The notes: generated from the sequence alone by a model not told the origin. A stretch of 64,000 nucleotides of DNA from UBA3210 sp002363635 (GCA_946641515.1 CAMPBT010000002.1:186001-250000), one strand, 5' to 3'; counted from the stretch's first letter, positions 1 to 8,946 are shown. A program made the numbers and translations.

Positions 1-202
1 CCAAAAAGGATTTAAAGATTTATATATGAACGAAGTTATTCCTTTAATTGACCAAGGATTACAAGGAGCGATATATACACAAGTAAGTGATGTTGAAGAT
101 GAAACAAACGGTCTATTTACTTACGATAGAAAAGTATTAAAAGTTAACAAAAAAGATTGCTTAGACATCAAAAAAACTATTGACTCTAAAATTGGTCAAT
201 AG
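1..202 (+). CDS. Glycoside hydrolase family 2, C-terminal fragment (5' end outside window)
   Basis: An open frame enters from the left edge (first full codon at base 2) and stops at TAG 200-202, leaving 66 residues. The sequence GLQGAIYTQVSDVEDE followed by NGLFTYDR is the characteristic end of the GH2 TIM-barrel domain (beta-galactosidase/beta-glucuronidase type), where the last strand and helix lead into a YDRK segment. The catalytic glutamates lie upstream of the window, so substrate cannot be told. By family knowledge this is a hydrolase for plant or host glycans. Only the C-terminal end is visible; the family call is fairly sure, the specificity is unknown. Confidence 0.8.
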   Translation, partial: QKGFKDLYMNEVIPLIDQGLQGAIYTQVSDVEDETNGLFTYDRKVLKVNKKDCLDIKKTIDSKIGQ

Positions 203-216
203 CCTTTTTTCATAAA

Positions 217-765
217 TTATTTAACTTTTTTGATATATCTTACACCTTTAGTAGTTAACCAAGTTCTTACCTGTTCAATTTCTTCTTCTGAAGCGAATTG
301 TTGCTTTTCTAATGTATATCCTTGTGCTTTTGCTACAAGTAAGAACATATAATCATTTGTTTCGATTACTTTGAAGAGTGTTTCATAAGAGAAAGACATT
401 GTGTTATTTCCCTTCTTTTTAAGTTCTTCATTTTCTTTTTCATCTACTCTTCCATATTCAAATTCGATTACATCTTTTTTGAATGTGAATTCATAGTAAA
501 TTTTATCGAAATAATCTTCTCCACTTCTAATTACTTTTTTAATGCCATTTTGGTACATGACAAATAAAAGAATTGGGAAGATTACAAACATTGCTCCGAA
601 TATTGCAAGCATTGTCCAATTCTGCGCAACGAGAGATAAGATAATACCTATTAAGATTACTGCTTGGAGTAATGCACTTGACATTAAATTTCTTGTAACC
701 ATTGCTTTATTCATTGATACAAATCCGTCTTTACTAAATACTGTTTTATTTACAACTTTTTCCAT
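217..765 (-). CDS. YcxB-like membrane protein
   Basis: 182 residues. Two adjacent hydrophobic segments (about residues 30-50 and 52-72) form a hairpin in the membrane, followed by a soluble C-terminal half with the pattern of the YcxB-like domain (FEYGR..., SFSYETLFKVIET, YMFLLVAK). The family is widespread in Firmicutes and has no established function. The gene stands alone, convergent with the glycosidase fragment and divergent from the oad operon. The start is supported by an AAAGGATG stretch upstream of the ATG. Family assignment is from the domain pattern; role unknown. Confidence 0.65.
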   Translation of the reverse strand: MEKVVNKTVFSKDGFVSMNKAMVTRNLMSSALLQAVILIGIILSLVAQNWTMLAIFGAMFVIFPILLFVMYQNGIKKVIRSGEDYFDKIYYEFTFKKDVIEFEYGRVDEKENEELKKKGNNTMSFSYETLFKVIETNDYMFLLVAKAQGYTLEKQQFASEEEIEQVRTWLTTKGVRYIKKVK

Positions 766-833
766 ATTTGTTCATCCTTTGCCTTTTTCTTCTTTATTAT
801 TACATAAATAAAGGGATGATTTAACAACATTTG

Positions 834-849
834 TTTCAAATCGTTGAAA
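834..849. promoter_or_regulatory. Palindrome with central CG upstream of the oad operon
   Basis: TTTCAA-ATCG-TTGAAA is a perfect 6-bp inverted repeat around a central CG, lying about 25 bases before the presumed -35 of the oad promoter. Central CG with symmetric arms is the layout of operators bound by LacI/CcpA-family regulators. The site is seen; the regulator is inference. Confidence 0.35.
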
Positions 850-872
850 TATCTTTTTCTAAAGTGGTAAAC

Positions 873-903
873 TTGAGCCAGTATATATAGATTTATCTAT
901 ATA
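873..903 (+). promoter_or_regulatory. Presumed oad promoter with overlapping inverted repeat
   Basis: A TTGAGC at 873-878 could serve as -35, with AT-rich -10 candidates (TCTATA/TATATA) at 896-903. The stretch 884-903 is an 8-bp inverted repeat TATATAGA-TTTA-TCTATATA that overlaps the -10 region, either an operator or a hairpin in the start of the leader. AGGAGG follows at 914-919, five bases before the oadA ATG. Confidence 0.4.
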
Positions 904-924
904 AAATTATAATAGGAGGCACAA

Positions 925-2331
925 ATGGGCGTTAAAATTGTAGAAACCAGTTTACGTGACGGTCATCAGTCTTTATTTGCAACTCGTATGACAACAGAAG
1001 AAGTTGTTAATGTTGCAAAAGAGTTAGACGACGCTGGTTATTACGCTTTAGAAGTTTGGGGTGGTGCAACATTTGATTCTTGTTTAAGATTCTTGAATGA
1101 AGATCCATGGGAAAGACTTCGCGAAGTAAGAAAAGTATGTAAAAAAACTAAATTACAAATGCTTTTCAGAGGACAAAACATTCTAGGCTATCGTCACTAT
1201 TCAGACGATGTAGTCGATATGTTTGTCAAAAAGTCTATTGAAAACGGTATTGACATCATTAGAGTATTCGATGCTTTAAACGATATTAGAAACCTTCAAC
1301 AGGCTGTTAAATCATGTAAGAAATATGGAGGACATTGCCAAATTGCTCTTTCTTACACAACTTCTCCAGTTCACACAGTTGAATACTATGTAGAACTTGC
1401 AAAGAAAGTTGAAGAACTTGGCGCAGATTCTTTATGCATTAAAGATATGGCAGGTGTCTTATTACCTGAAGATGCTAAAAAGCTATTCAAAGAATTAAAG
1501 AAAAATACTTCTTTACCTCTTGAATTACATTCTCACTGCACTGCTGGTGTTTGTGAAATGACATATAAGGCTGCTATCGAAGCAGGATGCGATATCATCG
1601 ATACTGCATTATCACCATTATCAAATGGTACTTCTCAGCCATCAACTCAGGCATTCAATTATGTTTTCAAAGGAACTAAATATGATCCTAAGTTAGACAA
1701 TGATTGCTTAAATGCTGGTGCTGCTAAGTTAACAAAGATCAAAGATAAGTATTTAGCAAATGGTTTATTAAACCCTAAATCATTATCTGTAAATCCTAAC
1801 ATTTTAAAATATCAAGTTCCTGGCGGAATGCTCTCTAACTTAATCAAACAGTTAACAGATCAAAATGCTATGGATAAATATGAAGATGTATTGAAGGAAA
1901 TTCCTAACGTTAGAAAAGACTTAGGTTATCCACCTCTAGTTACACCTTTATCACAAATGGTTGGTACTCAAGCTGTTCTTAACGTCATCACAGGTGAACG
2001 TTATAAAATGGTACCAAAAGAAATCAAAGCTTATTTACTCGGCCAGTATGGTGCTGCACCAGCTCCAATCACTCTTGATCAAGCTATCGTTGATAGAATC
2101 AGAGCAGGTGAAGAAGTCATCACATGTAGACCAGCAGATTTATTAAAACCAGAATTTGAAACTTTAAAAGAAAAATACAAAGATGTTGCTAAGAGCGATG
2201 AAGACGTCTTATCAATTGCTCTATTCGAAGCTAACGCTATTGCATTTATCAAAAAGAGAGATTCAGTTGAACAGCCAAAAGTTGAAGAAGATGAAGTTGA
2301 AGAATTCAACGTTGTCTTAGGAGGTAACTAA
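925..2331 (+). CDS. oadA: Oxaloacetate decarboxylase alpha subunit (carboxyltransferase)
   Basis: 468 residues with the HMGL-like carboxyltransferase fold: RDGHQS (residues 11-16), the carboxyl-transfer lysine motif CIKDMAG (171-177) and the metal-binding HSH (202-204), followed by the PYC_OADA domain. It moves CO2 from oxaloacetate to carrier-bound biotin, giving pyruvate. Unlike enterobacterial OadA it has no C-terminal biotinyl domain; that domain is a separate gene two positions downstream. A strong AGGAGG precedes the ATG. The stop codon overlaps the next start by one base, so translation is probably coupled. A stand-alone 5S transcarboxylase or pyruvate carboxylase B subunit is possible by sequence alone, but the neighbouring membrane subunits decide for the sodium pump. 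Confidence 0.93.
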   Translation: MGVKIVETSLRDGHQSLFATRMTTEEVVNVAKELDDAGYYALEVWGGATFDSCLRFLNEDPWERLREVRKVCKKTKLQMLFRGQNILGYRHYSDDVVDMFVKKSIENGIDIIRVFDALNDIRNLQQAVKSCKKYGGHCQIALSYTTSPVHTVEYYVELAKKVEELGADSLCIKDMAGVLLPEDAKKLFKELKKNTSLPLELHSHCTAGVCEMTYKAAIEAGCDIIDTALSPLSNGTSQPSTQAFNYVFKGTKYDPKLDNDCLNAGAAKLTKIKDKYLANGLLNPKSLSVNPNILKYQVPGGMLSNLIKQLTDQNAMDKYEDVLKEIPNVRKDLGYPPLVTPLSQMVGTQAVLNVITGERYKMVPKEIKAYLLGQYGAAPAPITLDQAIVDRIRAGEEVITCRPADLLKPEFETLKEKYKDVAKSDEDVLSIALFEANAIAFIKKRDSVEQPKVEEDEVEEFNVVLGGN

Positions 2332-2684
2332 TGGAATCATTATTAATCATTCTCGCTAATGTTGATAAATCAACAGCAATGGATCCAGGAACAGGAGCAA
2401 TCTTCTCATTAGTCGCAATTCTTCTAGTATTTGCAATTCTTGGAATTATCATCGGTATCACAACATTAGTATTCAAACTTACTGGATTATTTGAAATGAA
2501 GAAACAAATTGAAGCTAAGGCAAATGCTCTTAATAACAACACTACTGTTTCTGAAGCTAAATCAAATGAACCAGTTGAAATCAAAGATGACGATATGATG
2601 GCAGCAGTTCTTGTTGCAACAATTGACTACAGAAAAGAAATTAACAAAGATGTCAGAGTCGTCAGTGTTAAAGAAGTAAAATAA
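2331..2684 (+). CDS. oadG: Oxaloacetate decarboxylase gamma subunit
   Basis: 117 residues. One strongly hydrophobic segment (about 22-50) near the N-terminus, then an acidic/polar tail, which is the OadG layout: a membrane anchor that joins the alpha subunit to the beta subunit. The sequence after the membrane span diverges from enterobacterial forms, and the call rests on the hydropathy pattern, the motif VLVATIDYR near the end (as in other OadG/HMGL-anchor subunits) and the position between oadA and the carrier gene. Start overlaps the oadA stop (TAATG). Confidence 0.85.
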   Translation: MESLLIILANVDKSTAMDPGTGAIFSLVAILLVFAILGIIIGITTLVFKLTGLFEMKKQIEAKANALNNNTTVSEAKSNEPVEIKDDDMMAAVLVATIDYRKEINKDVRVVSVKEVK

Positions 2685-2698
2685 GGAGATTTAATAAA

Positions 2699-3040
2699 AT
2701 GAAAAAATACAGAGTTAAAGTAAACGGTAAAGTTTACGAAGTTGAATTAGAAGCAGTTGAAGAAGTCAAAGGTTCTATCGAAGCACCTAAGGCTGCTGCT
2801 CCAGTTGCTGCTGCACCTGCTGCAGGCGACCAGAACATTCTTGCTCCAATCGGTGGCAAAGTTCTTGATATCAAAGTTAAAGTTGGCGACAAAGTTAACA
2901 AAGGTGACACAGTCGTTATCATCGAAGCTATGAAACTTGAAAACGAAGTTAAATCAGCTTTCTCGGGTACAGTTAAAGACGTTAAAGTTACTAAAGGCGC
3001 AATGGTACAAAATAAAGACGTTCTTATCGTCTTAGGCTAA
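2699..3040 (+). CDS. Biotin carboxyl carrier subunit of the decarboxylase
   Basis: 113 residues: a short N-terminal beta region, an Ala/Pro-rich hinge (about 29-43), then a biotinyl-lipoyl domain with the biotin attachment site EAMKL, lysine 79. It would shuttle carboxybiotin from OadA to the OadB membrane site. This layout is like the delta/gamma carriers of glutaconyl-CoA and methylmalonyl-CoA decarboxylases and of split Firmicute Oad systems. AAGGAG precedes the ATG. Codon use is rich in GTT/AAA, as expected for a highly expressed gene. Confidence 0.92.
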   Translation: MKKYRVKVNGKVYEVELEAVEEVKGSIEAPKAAAPVAAAPAAGDQNILAPIGGKVLDIKVKVGDKVNKGDTVVIIEAMKLENEVKSAFSGTVKDVKVTKGAMVQNKDVLIVLG

Positions 3041-3041
3041 T

Positions 3042-4268
3042 ATGAACTTTTGGGATACAATCGTTGACTTCTTAGGAACAACAGGTATTGTAAACTTCTT
3101 CACTGGCAACGGATGGATGAACTTAATCATGATTTTGATTGGTTGTGTCTTCCTCTATCTTGCTATTAAGAAAGATTACGAACCATACTTATTAATTCCT
3201 ATTGCAGTCGGTATGATTCTTGTTAATATCGCACCAAACATCTACGCTGATTACAATATGTATAACGAAGCTCACGAAGTCATCGGTACATATTCTTCAA
3301 TTAACGCTGTTCCACTTGCTCAAAGAGGATTACTTGGCGTTCTCCACTTAGGTGTTGAAGCAGAATTATATCCATGTTTAATCTTTATCGGTATTGGCGC
3401 AACTACCGATTTCGGTCCATTAATTTCTAATAAGAAAACTATGTTACTCGGCGGAGCTGCTCAAATTGGTATCTTTGCTGCATTCCTTGGCGCTCTTGCT
3501 TTAGGTAACGGTGGTTTAGGACTTGTTGATTTCACTGTTGGTGATGCTGCAGGTATTGGTATCATCGGTGGTGCTGACGGACCTACTGCTATCTTAGTTT
3601 CTAACGCATTAGCACAATCAAAATATACTGCAGGTATTGCTTTAGCAGCATACTCATATATGGCTTTAGTTCCAGTTATCTTCCCTCCAATTATCAAATT
3701 GGTAACAACTAAAAAGGAAAGACAAATTAAGATGGAACAAGCTAGAGAAGCAACAAAGACTGAAAGAATTCTCTTCCCAATCATTGTTACATTAGTTTGC
3801 TGTATCTTAGTTCCTTCATGTGCACCATTAATTGGTTGCTTAATGCTTGGTAACTTAATTAAGGAATCTGGTGTAGTACCAAACTTAGTTAATACTGCTG
3901 CAAACGCATTATTATATTCTTGTACAATCTTACTTGGTTTATCAGTAGGTGCTACTGCACTTGGTACAACATTCTTACAACTTGGTACATTAATGATTTT
4001 CGGTTTAGGTATTATCGCATTTATTGTCGCTGCAATATTCGGTTTACTCGGTGGAAAACTTATGTGTTACTTAACTAAGGGTAAAGTTAACCCTATGATT
4101 GGTGCAGCAGGTGTTTCAGCAGTTCCTATGGCAGCACGTGTTGTTCACAAGATTGGACAAGAAGAAGATCCAGACAACTTCCTCTTAATGCATGCAATGG
4201 GTCCTAACGTCGCTGGTGTTATTGGTTCTGCTATTGCGGCAGGTATCCTTCTCTCATTCATTGGTTAA
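3042..4268 (+). CDS. oadB: Oxaloacetate decarboxylase beta subunit (Na+-pumping membrane decarboxylase)
   Basis: 408 residues and about nine to eleven hydrophobic segments. The family signature GGADGPTAI (176-184), which carries the essential aspartate in the discontinuous membrane region, and GIGATTDFGPL (117-127) are both present; SVGA and VSAVPMAARV lie in the C-terminal half. The protein decarboxylates carboxybiotin and exports Na+ in the process. Its ATG lies one base after the carrier stop with no good Shine-Dalgarno, so translation is likely coupled. The C-terminus runs straight into the biotin ligase gene. Confidence 0.95.
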   Translation: MNFWDTIVDFLGTTGIVNFFTGNGWMNLIMILIGCVFLYLAIKKDYEPYLLIPIAVGMILVNIAPNIYADYNMYNEAHEVIGTYSSINAVPLAQRGLLGVLHLGVEAELYPCLIFIGIGATTDFGPLISNKKTMLLGGAAQIGIFAAFLGALALGNGGLGLVDFTVGDAAGIGIIGGADGPTAILVSNALAQSKYTAGIALAAYSYMALVPVIFPPIIKLVTTKKERQIKMEQAREATKTERILFPIIVTLVCCILVPSCAPLIGCLMLGNLIKESGVVPNLVNTAANALLYSCTILLGLSVGATALGTTFLQLGTLMIFGLGIIAFIVAAIFGLLGGKLMCYLTKGKVNPMIGAAGVSAVPMAARVVHKIGQEEDPDNFLLMHAMGPNVAGVIGSAIAAGILLSFIG

Positions 4269-4270
4269 TA

Positions 4271-4984
4271 ATGAAATTTAACATTATTGAACTAGAAGAA
4301 GTCGATTCAACAAATAAATATGCAAAAGATAACATCGAAGAATTAAATAACTTCGATGTTATTTTTACAAAAAGACAAACTTCTGGTAGAGGTAGAATGG
4401 GCAGAGTCTGGGAAGCTGACAATAAAAGTTTAGCCTTTTCTATCGTTATTAAAGATTCTAAATTATTAAACGACTTCGAAAGTCTTTCAATTATAAGCGC
4501 TGCAGCCGTTTTTAGGGCTCTAAGCACAAAATGTGATAAAGTATCTATCAAATGGCCAAACGACGTTTATATCGGCTCTAAAAAGGTTTGTGGAATACTT
4601 TCTGAAGGTATTTCTTACGATAAACTTGTTGGTATTATTGATGGAATTGGAATTAACGTTAATAATTCTTCTCTTCCTTTAGATACTGCGACATCTTTAT
4701 TTATGGAAACAGGTAAAGAATATAATATTAAAGATATCTTATTTTCTGTTTTAAATAATTTTGATGATTTAATTACTAAACATTTTAATGGCAACAATGA
4801 ATATTTAGATATCATCAATGAAAATAATTATTTATTTGGCAAAACAGCTTATGCTGAAATAAACAAACAGAAAAAACTAGTTAAAATCTATAACGTTCTT
4901 CCAAATAACCATTTAGTCATTGAATATGATGGCAACAAAAAAGAGATTTCTACTGGAGAAATCTCATTTCATCTTAATGATTAA
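4271..4984 (+). CDS. birA: Biotin--[biotin carboxyl-carrier protein] ligase
   Basis: 237 residues with only the catalytic domain: TSGRGRMGR (37-45) binds biotinyl-AMP, KWPND (94-98) and KVCGIL (105-110) complete the active site, and a small C-terminal barrel follows. There is no N-terminal helix-turn-helix, so it is a class I ligase, not a repressor. It starts two bases after the oadB stop, which fits a dedicated ligase for lysine 79 of the carrier encoded upstream. The 3' end overlaps the convergent ABC transporter gene by 11 bases. Confidence 0.93.
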   Translation: MKFNIIELEEVDSTNKYAKDNIEELNNFDVIFTKRQTSGRGRMGRVWEADNKSLAFSIVIKDSKLLNDFESLSIISAAAVFRALSTKCDKVSIKWPNDVYIGSKKVCGILSEGISYDKLVGIIDGIGINVNNSSLPLDTATSLFMETGKEYNIKDILFSVLNNFDDLITKHFNGNNEYLDIINENNYLFGKTAYAEINKQKKLVKIYNVLPNNHLVIEYDGNKKEISTGEISFHLND

Positions 4985-6698
4985 ATTGTGCGTTATATAA
5001 TTCGTAATAGAATCCATGTTTTTCAAGGAGCTCTTCGTGAGTTCCTTTTTCTATTACATTACCTTTATTCATAACTAAGATTAAATCCGAGTTAACGATT
5101 GTGGATAATCTATGTGCTACTACAAAGCTTGTCTTTCCTTTCATAACTGCTTGGAAAGCATCTTGAATCTTCATTTCAGTTCTTGTATCAATTGATGAAG
5201 TTGCTTCGTCTAAAATTAATAGAGGTGGATTTACTAGCATTAATCTTGCAACACATAATAGCTGCTTTTGGCCTTGAGATAACGCTCCATCATCTTTGAT
5301 GATTGTATCTAAGCCTTTTTCCATTTGTGAAACAAAGTGCCAACAATGAGCATCTTTTAGTGCTTTTATAATCTCTTCATCTGTCGCATCTTGTTTAGCA
5401 ATTAACATATTGTCTCTTACACTTGCAGTCATTAACCAAGTTTCTTGAAGTACCATACCATAATTATTTCTTAAATTATGTCTAGAGATATCTCTTATAT
5501 CTACTCCATCAACTTTAATTGATCCTTTATTTACGTCATAGAATCTCATTAATAAGTTAATTAATGTAGTTTTTCCACATCCCGTTGGGCCAACGATTGC
5601 TACATGTGTTCCATGTGGGATTTCTAAATTTAAATCTGTAATTAATGTTTGGCCTTCTTCATATGCAAAATCTGCATGTTCAATAGTTAATGTGTCGACT
5701 TTTTCTATTTCTTTTGTATATTTTGGATCTTCTTCTTTTTGTTCTAATAAGTCAAAGACTCTTGAAGAGGAAGCAATGGCATTTTGTAATTCTGCAACAA
5801 CACCTGTAATTTCATTGAATGGTTTTGCATATTGGTTTACATAGCTTAAAAATGAAGCGATGATACCAACAGTAATAATGCCTCTAATTGCAAGTAAAGA
5901 GCATGTTAAAGTAACACTTGCATAAATAAATGAAAGCATTAATCTTGATGATGGATTAACTAAAGATGAATAGAAGTTTGCTTTAGTTGAAACTTTTTCT
6001 AACTTGTTATTAATTACATCAAACTGTTCAACCATTTGGTTTTCTTGGTTAAATGCTTCTACTACTTTTTGTGAAGTAAATATTTCTTCTATAAATGCTG
6101 TTTCTTCTCCCCTTGCCTGTGATTGACGTAAGAAGTGTTTATATGTCTTCTTTGTAATGAATTTAGCAATGACAATTGATAATGGTGTTAATACTACCAC
6201 AACAATTGCAACCATCCAGTTCATTACAAACATAAATACTAATGCTGTGATGATTGTGACGATTCCACCGAACAACTGGTTTAAGCCCATAATAATACCA
6301 TCAGAGATTGATTCAACATCTGAAATTTCTCTATTTAGGATATCTCCTAACGAATTGCTATCTAAATATGATAATGGTAATTTATGGATTTTTGCATTAA
6401 TGTCTCTTCTTAAATCCCTAACAATATAGAATGTCATCTTGTTATTAATAACATAAACAATATATTGGAAGAGTGCAATAACACACATTGAGGCAACTAT
6501 AGCAATGCAATAATACAAAATTCCTTTGAAATCTACTTGGTTTACTCCTACCATTAAATCGATTGCTTTTCCTACAAAGAATGTAATGAGTAAGCTTAAG
6601 AATGAATAAATAATTGTCATTATTATCGAAGTAATTAATCTACCTCTATATGGTTTTAAATAAGCGAGTAATTTGCGGAAGGCTATTTTATTTTTCAT
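4974..6698 (-). CDS. ABC exporter half-transporter, subunit B (catalytic-glutamate NBD)
   Basis: 574 residues from the ATG at 6698, chosen because AAAAGGAGGG lies eight bases upstream; a longer frame from 6785 has no such site and would overlap the partner gene widely. Six-helix type I exporter domain (to about residue 310), then an NBD with Walker A GPTGCGKT (about 368), a changed signature LSQGQ (about 471) and Walker B LILDEATSS with the catalytic Glu (about 495). With the next gene it forms a heterodimer of the LmrCD/BmrCD/YheHI kind. It overlaps the partner gene by 11 bases, so the two are co-translated. Substrate unknown. Confidence 0.9.
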   Translation of the reverse strand: MKNKIAFRKLLAYLKPYRGRLITSIIMTIIYSFLSLLITFFVGKAIDLMVGVNQVDFKGILYYCIAIVASMCVIALFQYIVYVINNKMTFYIVRDLRRDINAKIHKLPLSYLDSNSLGDILNREISDVESISDGIIMGLNQLFGGIVTIITALVFMFVMNWMVAIVVVVLTPLSIVIAKFITKKTYKHFLRQSQARGEETAFIEEIFTSQKVVEAFNQENQMVEQFDVINNKLEKVSTKANFYSSLVNPSSRLMLSFIYASVTLTCSLLAIRGIITVGIIASFLSYVNQYAKPFNEITGVVAELQNAIASSSRVFDLLEQKEEDPKYTKEIEKVDTLTIEHADFAYEEGQTLITDLNLEIPHGTHVAIVGPTGCGKTTLINLLMRFYDVNKGSIKVDGVDIRDISRHNLRNNYGMVLQETWLMTASVRDNMLIAKQDATDEEIIKALKDAHCWHFVSQMEKGLDTIIKDDGALSQGQKQLLCVARLMLVNPPLLILDEATSSIDTRTEMKIQDAFQAVMKGKTSFVVAHRLSTIVNSDLILVMNKGNVIEKGTHEELLEKHGFYYELYNAQFNH

Positions 6699-8427
6699 TT
6701 TTTGTCCCTCCTTTTCCAAATTGGAATGAGTGAATTTCTTGATATAAAGAATTGCGTGATAATAATTCTTCATGTGTTCCTTCATCTACTAACTTACCTT
6801 GATTTAATAAAAGAATATTATCGCATCCAAGTAAGGATGAAGTTCTTTGAGAAATAATAAAGACTGTCATATCTTTATTTAATTCTTTAATTGCCCTTCT
6901 TAGTTTTAGATCTGTTTCGAAATCTAACGCAGATGATGAATCATCTAAGATTAAGATTTCCGGCTTTTTGACTAAGGCTCTTGCAATTGTTAATCTTTGT
7001 CTTTGTCCTCCAGAGAAGTTCTTTCCTCCCTGTTCTACTTCTTCATCTAAACCTTTTGTTTTTCCTTTAACTACTTCTAAAGCTTGTGCAGTTTTTAATG
7101 CTTCATTTATATCTTCTTCTGTAGCATCTTTATTTCCCCAAAGTAAATTGGATCTAATTGTGCCTTTAAATAAGACTGCTTTTTGTGGTACTAAACCAAT
7201 CTTTTTTCTTAATTCAAGAGGTGAATATGAATTTAAATTGTGTCCATCAAAATAGATTTGCCCATCTGTTACATCATAGAAATGGCATAATAAGTTGATA
7301 AATGATGTCTTACCTGAACCTGTTCCTCCAATAATACCTATTGTGGAACCCTTTTTGATTTTGACATTGATATTTTCTAACGCGTAACCATTTCCGTTAT
7401 ATGAAAGATTGACATTATCAAATTCAATATATTCTTTATCTTTTGCGTCTACGCTTTCTTCTGTTTTAATTGAGTTTTTAACATCAAACATTGCATTGAC
7501 TCTTTTTGCAGAAGCAATTGCTTTTGTTAATGTGACAATTAAATTTGCAAACTTAATTGTTTCTACAAGCATTAAATTCATATATGTAAATAACGCAATG
7601 ATGTCACCATTTTTGAGATCTCCGACATTTACTTCAAATCCACCTAAATAGACAACTGCAATTATTGCGACGTTGACAATTAAGAATGAGATTGGATTTA
7701 TTAACGCTGAGACTCTTGATGTTCTGTATTGTTTTTCTTTTAATTTTTCGTTTGCAATATTAAATTTTTCAGTTTGTTTTTCTTCGTAAGTAAATGCTCT
7801 TACTACTCTTACACCGGACAAGTTTTCTCTTGATAATCTTGTTACTTCATCAAGTGAAGATTGTATTTCTACATATTTTGGTAATGTCTTATTAATAATT
7901 ACTAAGACTACTACGAATAATAATGGAATTGTAAGCGCAAAGATTACTCCCATCTTCCAAGAGATTAAGAACGCCATAATTAATGAGCCGAGCATTACGA
8001 ATGGTGATCTTAATAATAGTCTTAAGAACATGTTAATTCCAGTTTGTACTTGGTTAATATCTGAAGTCATTCTTGTTAATAGTTTACCTTTTCCAAGCTG
8101 ATCTAATTCTTTGTATGATAATGTTAAGATATGTTCAAATAAACCTTTTCTTAAACGGCAAGAATATACACTTGCTACTCTTGCTGCAAAATATTGTGCA
8201 ATGACTGAAAAGCCAAAGCCACCTAAAGCAAATGCAAGCATAATAATAAATCTTATAATAATATAACTTGTATCACCTGTTTCCATTGCTAGAGGGATAC
8301 CGTTATTAATAATATCTTTTACGATAAATGGAGTTATAAGTTCCATTGCGGCTTCACAGAATTTAAATAATGGAGCAATAACGGATTGAACACCTAATCC
8401 TTTTGTAAATTTTTTTATATTATTCAT
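6688..8427 (-). CDS. ABC exporter half-transporter, subunit A (degenerate-site NBD)
   Basis: 579 residues, first gene of the exporter pair. Membrane domain, then Walker A GGTGSGKT (about 365), canonical signature NFSGGQRQR (about 469) and Walker B LILDDSSSALD, where the catalytic Glu is Asp. Asp here plus the altered signature of the partner leaves one full and one degenerate ATP site, the hallmark of heterodimeric multidrug/peptide exporters. GGAGG lies seven bases before the ATG. Divergent from the DtxR-type regulator at 8581, so control by that regulator is possible but not shown. Confidence 0.9.
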   Translation of the reverse strand: MNNIKKFTKGLGVQSVIAPLFKFCEAAMELITPFIVKDIINNGIPLAMETGDTSYIIIRFIIMLAFALGGFGFSVIAQYFAARVASVYSCRLRKGLFEHILTLSYKELDQLGKGKLLTRMTSDINQVQTGINMFLRLLLRSPFVMLGSLIMAFLISWKMGVIFALTIPLLFVVVLVIINKTLPKYVEIQSSLDEVTRLSRENLSGVRVVRAFTYEEKQTEKFNIANEKLKEKQYRTSRVSALINPISFLIVNVAIIAVVYLGGFEVNVGDLKNGDIIALFTYMNLMLVETIKFANLIVTLTKAIASAKRVNAMFDVKNSIKTEESVDAKDKEYIEFDNVNLSYNGNGYALENINVKIKKGSTIGIIGGTGSGKTSFINLLCHFYDVTDGQIYFDGHNLNSYSPLELRKKIGLVPQKAVLFKGTIRSNLLWGNKDATEEDINEALKTAQALEVVKGKTKGLDEEVEQGGKNFSGGQRQRLTIARALVKKPEILILDDSSSALDFETDLKLRRAIKELNKDMTVFIISQRTSSLLGCDNILLLNQGKLVDEGTHEELLSRNSLYQEIHSFQFGKGGTKNEK

Positions 8428-8499
8428 ATCCTTACCTCCGCCTAAAGCATAGTTTATTTATTTAAATAAAAAAAGTAAATAATCTCTATTTAAGCATTT

Positions 8500-8521
8500 T
8501 TAGTTAGTACGGGCTAACTTA
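8500..8521. promoter_or_regulatory. DtxR-box-like operator
   Basis: AGTTAG-N6-CTAACT (8502-8519), with an extra outer T/A pair, resembles the known DtxR/IdeR family box TTAGGTTAG-CTAACCTAA. It sits a few bases upstream of the -35 of the neighbouring DtxR-type gene and between that gene and the divergent ABC exporter. GC-containing arms stand out in this AT-rich spacer. Autoregulation is inferred. Confidence 0.5.
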
Positions 8522-8524
8522 CTC

Positions 8525-8553
8525 TTAACAAAATGAAATAAATAATGTAAAAT
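8525..8553 (+). promoter_or_regulatory. Sigma-A-type promoter of the DtxR-like gene
   Basis: TTAACA (8525-8530), 17-base spacer, TAAAAT (8548-8553); AGAAGGAGG follows just before the ATG at 8581. Spacing is ideal, hexamers imperfect. Confidence 0.5.
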
Positions 8554-8580
8554 GTTAATAATTTAGAAGGAGGTTTATTT

Positions 8581-8946
8581 ATGAATATTCATGAATCAGC
8601 AGAAGACTACTTAGAAAGAATTTTAATGCTTTCATTTAAAAAGGAAAAAGTCCACTCAATTGATATTGCAAATGATATGGGTTATAAAAAACCTAGTATT
8701 TCTCGTGCTGTTAAGAACCTTCGTGAAGATGGTTACATTATTTTCCATGATGATGGGGCAATTACTTTAACTGAAAAAGGAGCAGAAATTGCTCAAAGAA
8801 TTTATGAACGTCATGAAATTTTAACTAAGGCATTTATCAAATTAGGTGTTGATCCTAAAGTTGCTAATGATGATGCTTGCAAAGTAGAACATGACTTATC
8901 TGAAGAAACTTTCCAGGCTATTAAAAATTCACTTAATAAGCAATAA
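8581..8946 (+). CDS. DtxR/MntR-family metal-dependent transcriptional regulator
   Basis: 121 residues: N-terminal winged helix (about 1-62) followed by the dimerisation and metal-binding domain; the SH3-like third domain of DtxR is absent, as in MntR. Candidate metal ligands are visible: Glu/Asp 8-9 and Glu12 near the N-terminus, His78 (ERHE), Cys100, Glu103 and His104 (ACKVEH). The Cys at position 100 matches the DtxR/IdeR ligand set better than MntR, which has Glu there, so iron sensing is slightly favoured over manganese. It is divergent from the ABC exporter and is preceded by a DtxR-like box. Confidence 0.85.
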   Translation: MNIHESAEDYLERILMLSFKKEKVHSIDIANDMGYKKPSISRAVKNLREDGYIIFHDDGAITLTEKGAEIAQRIYERHEILTKAFIKLGVDPKVANDDACKVEHDLSEETFQAIKNSLNKQ

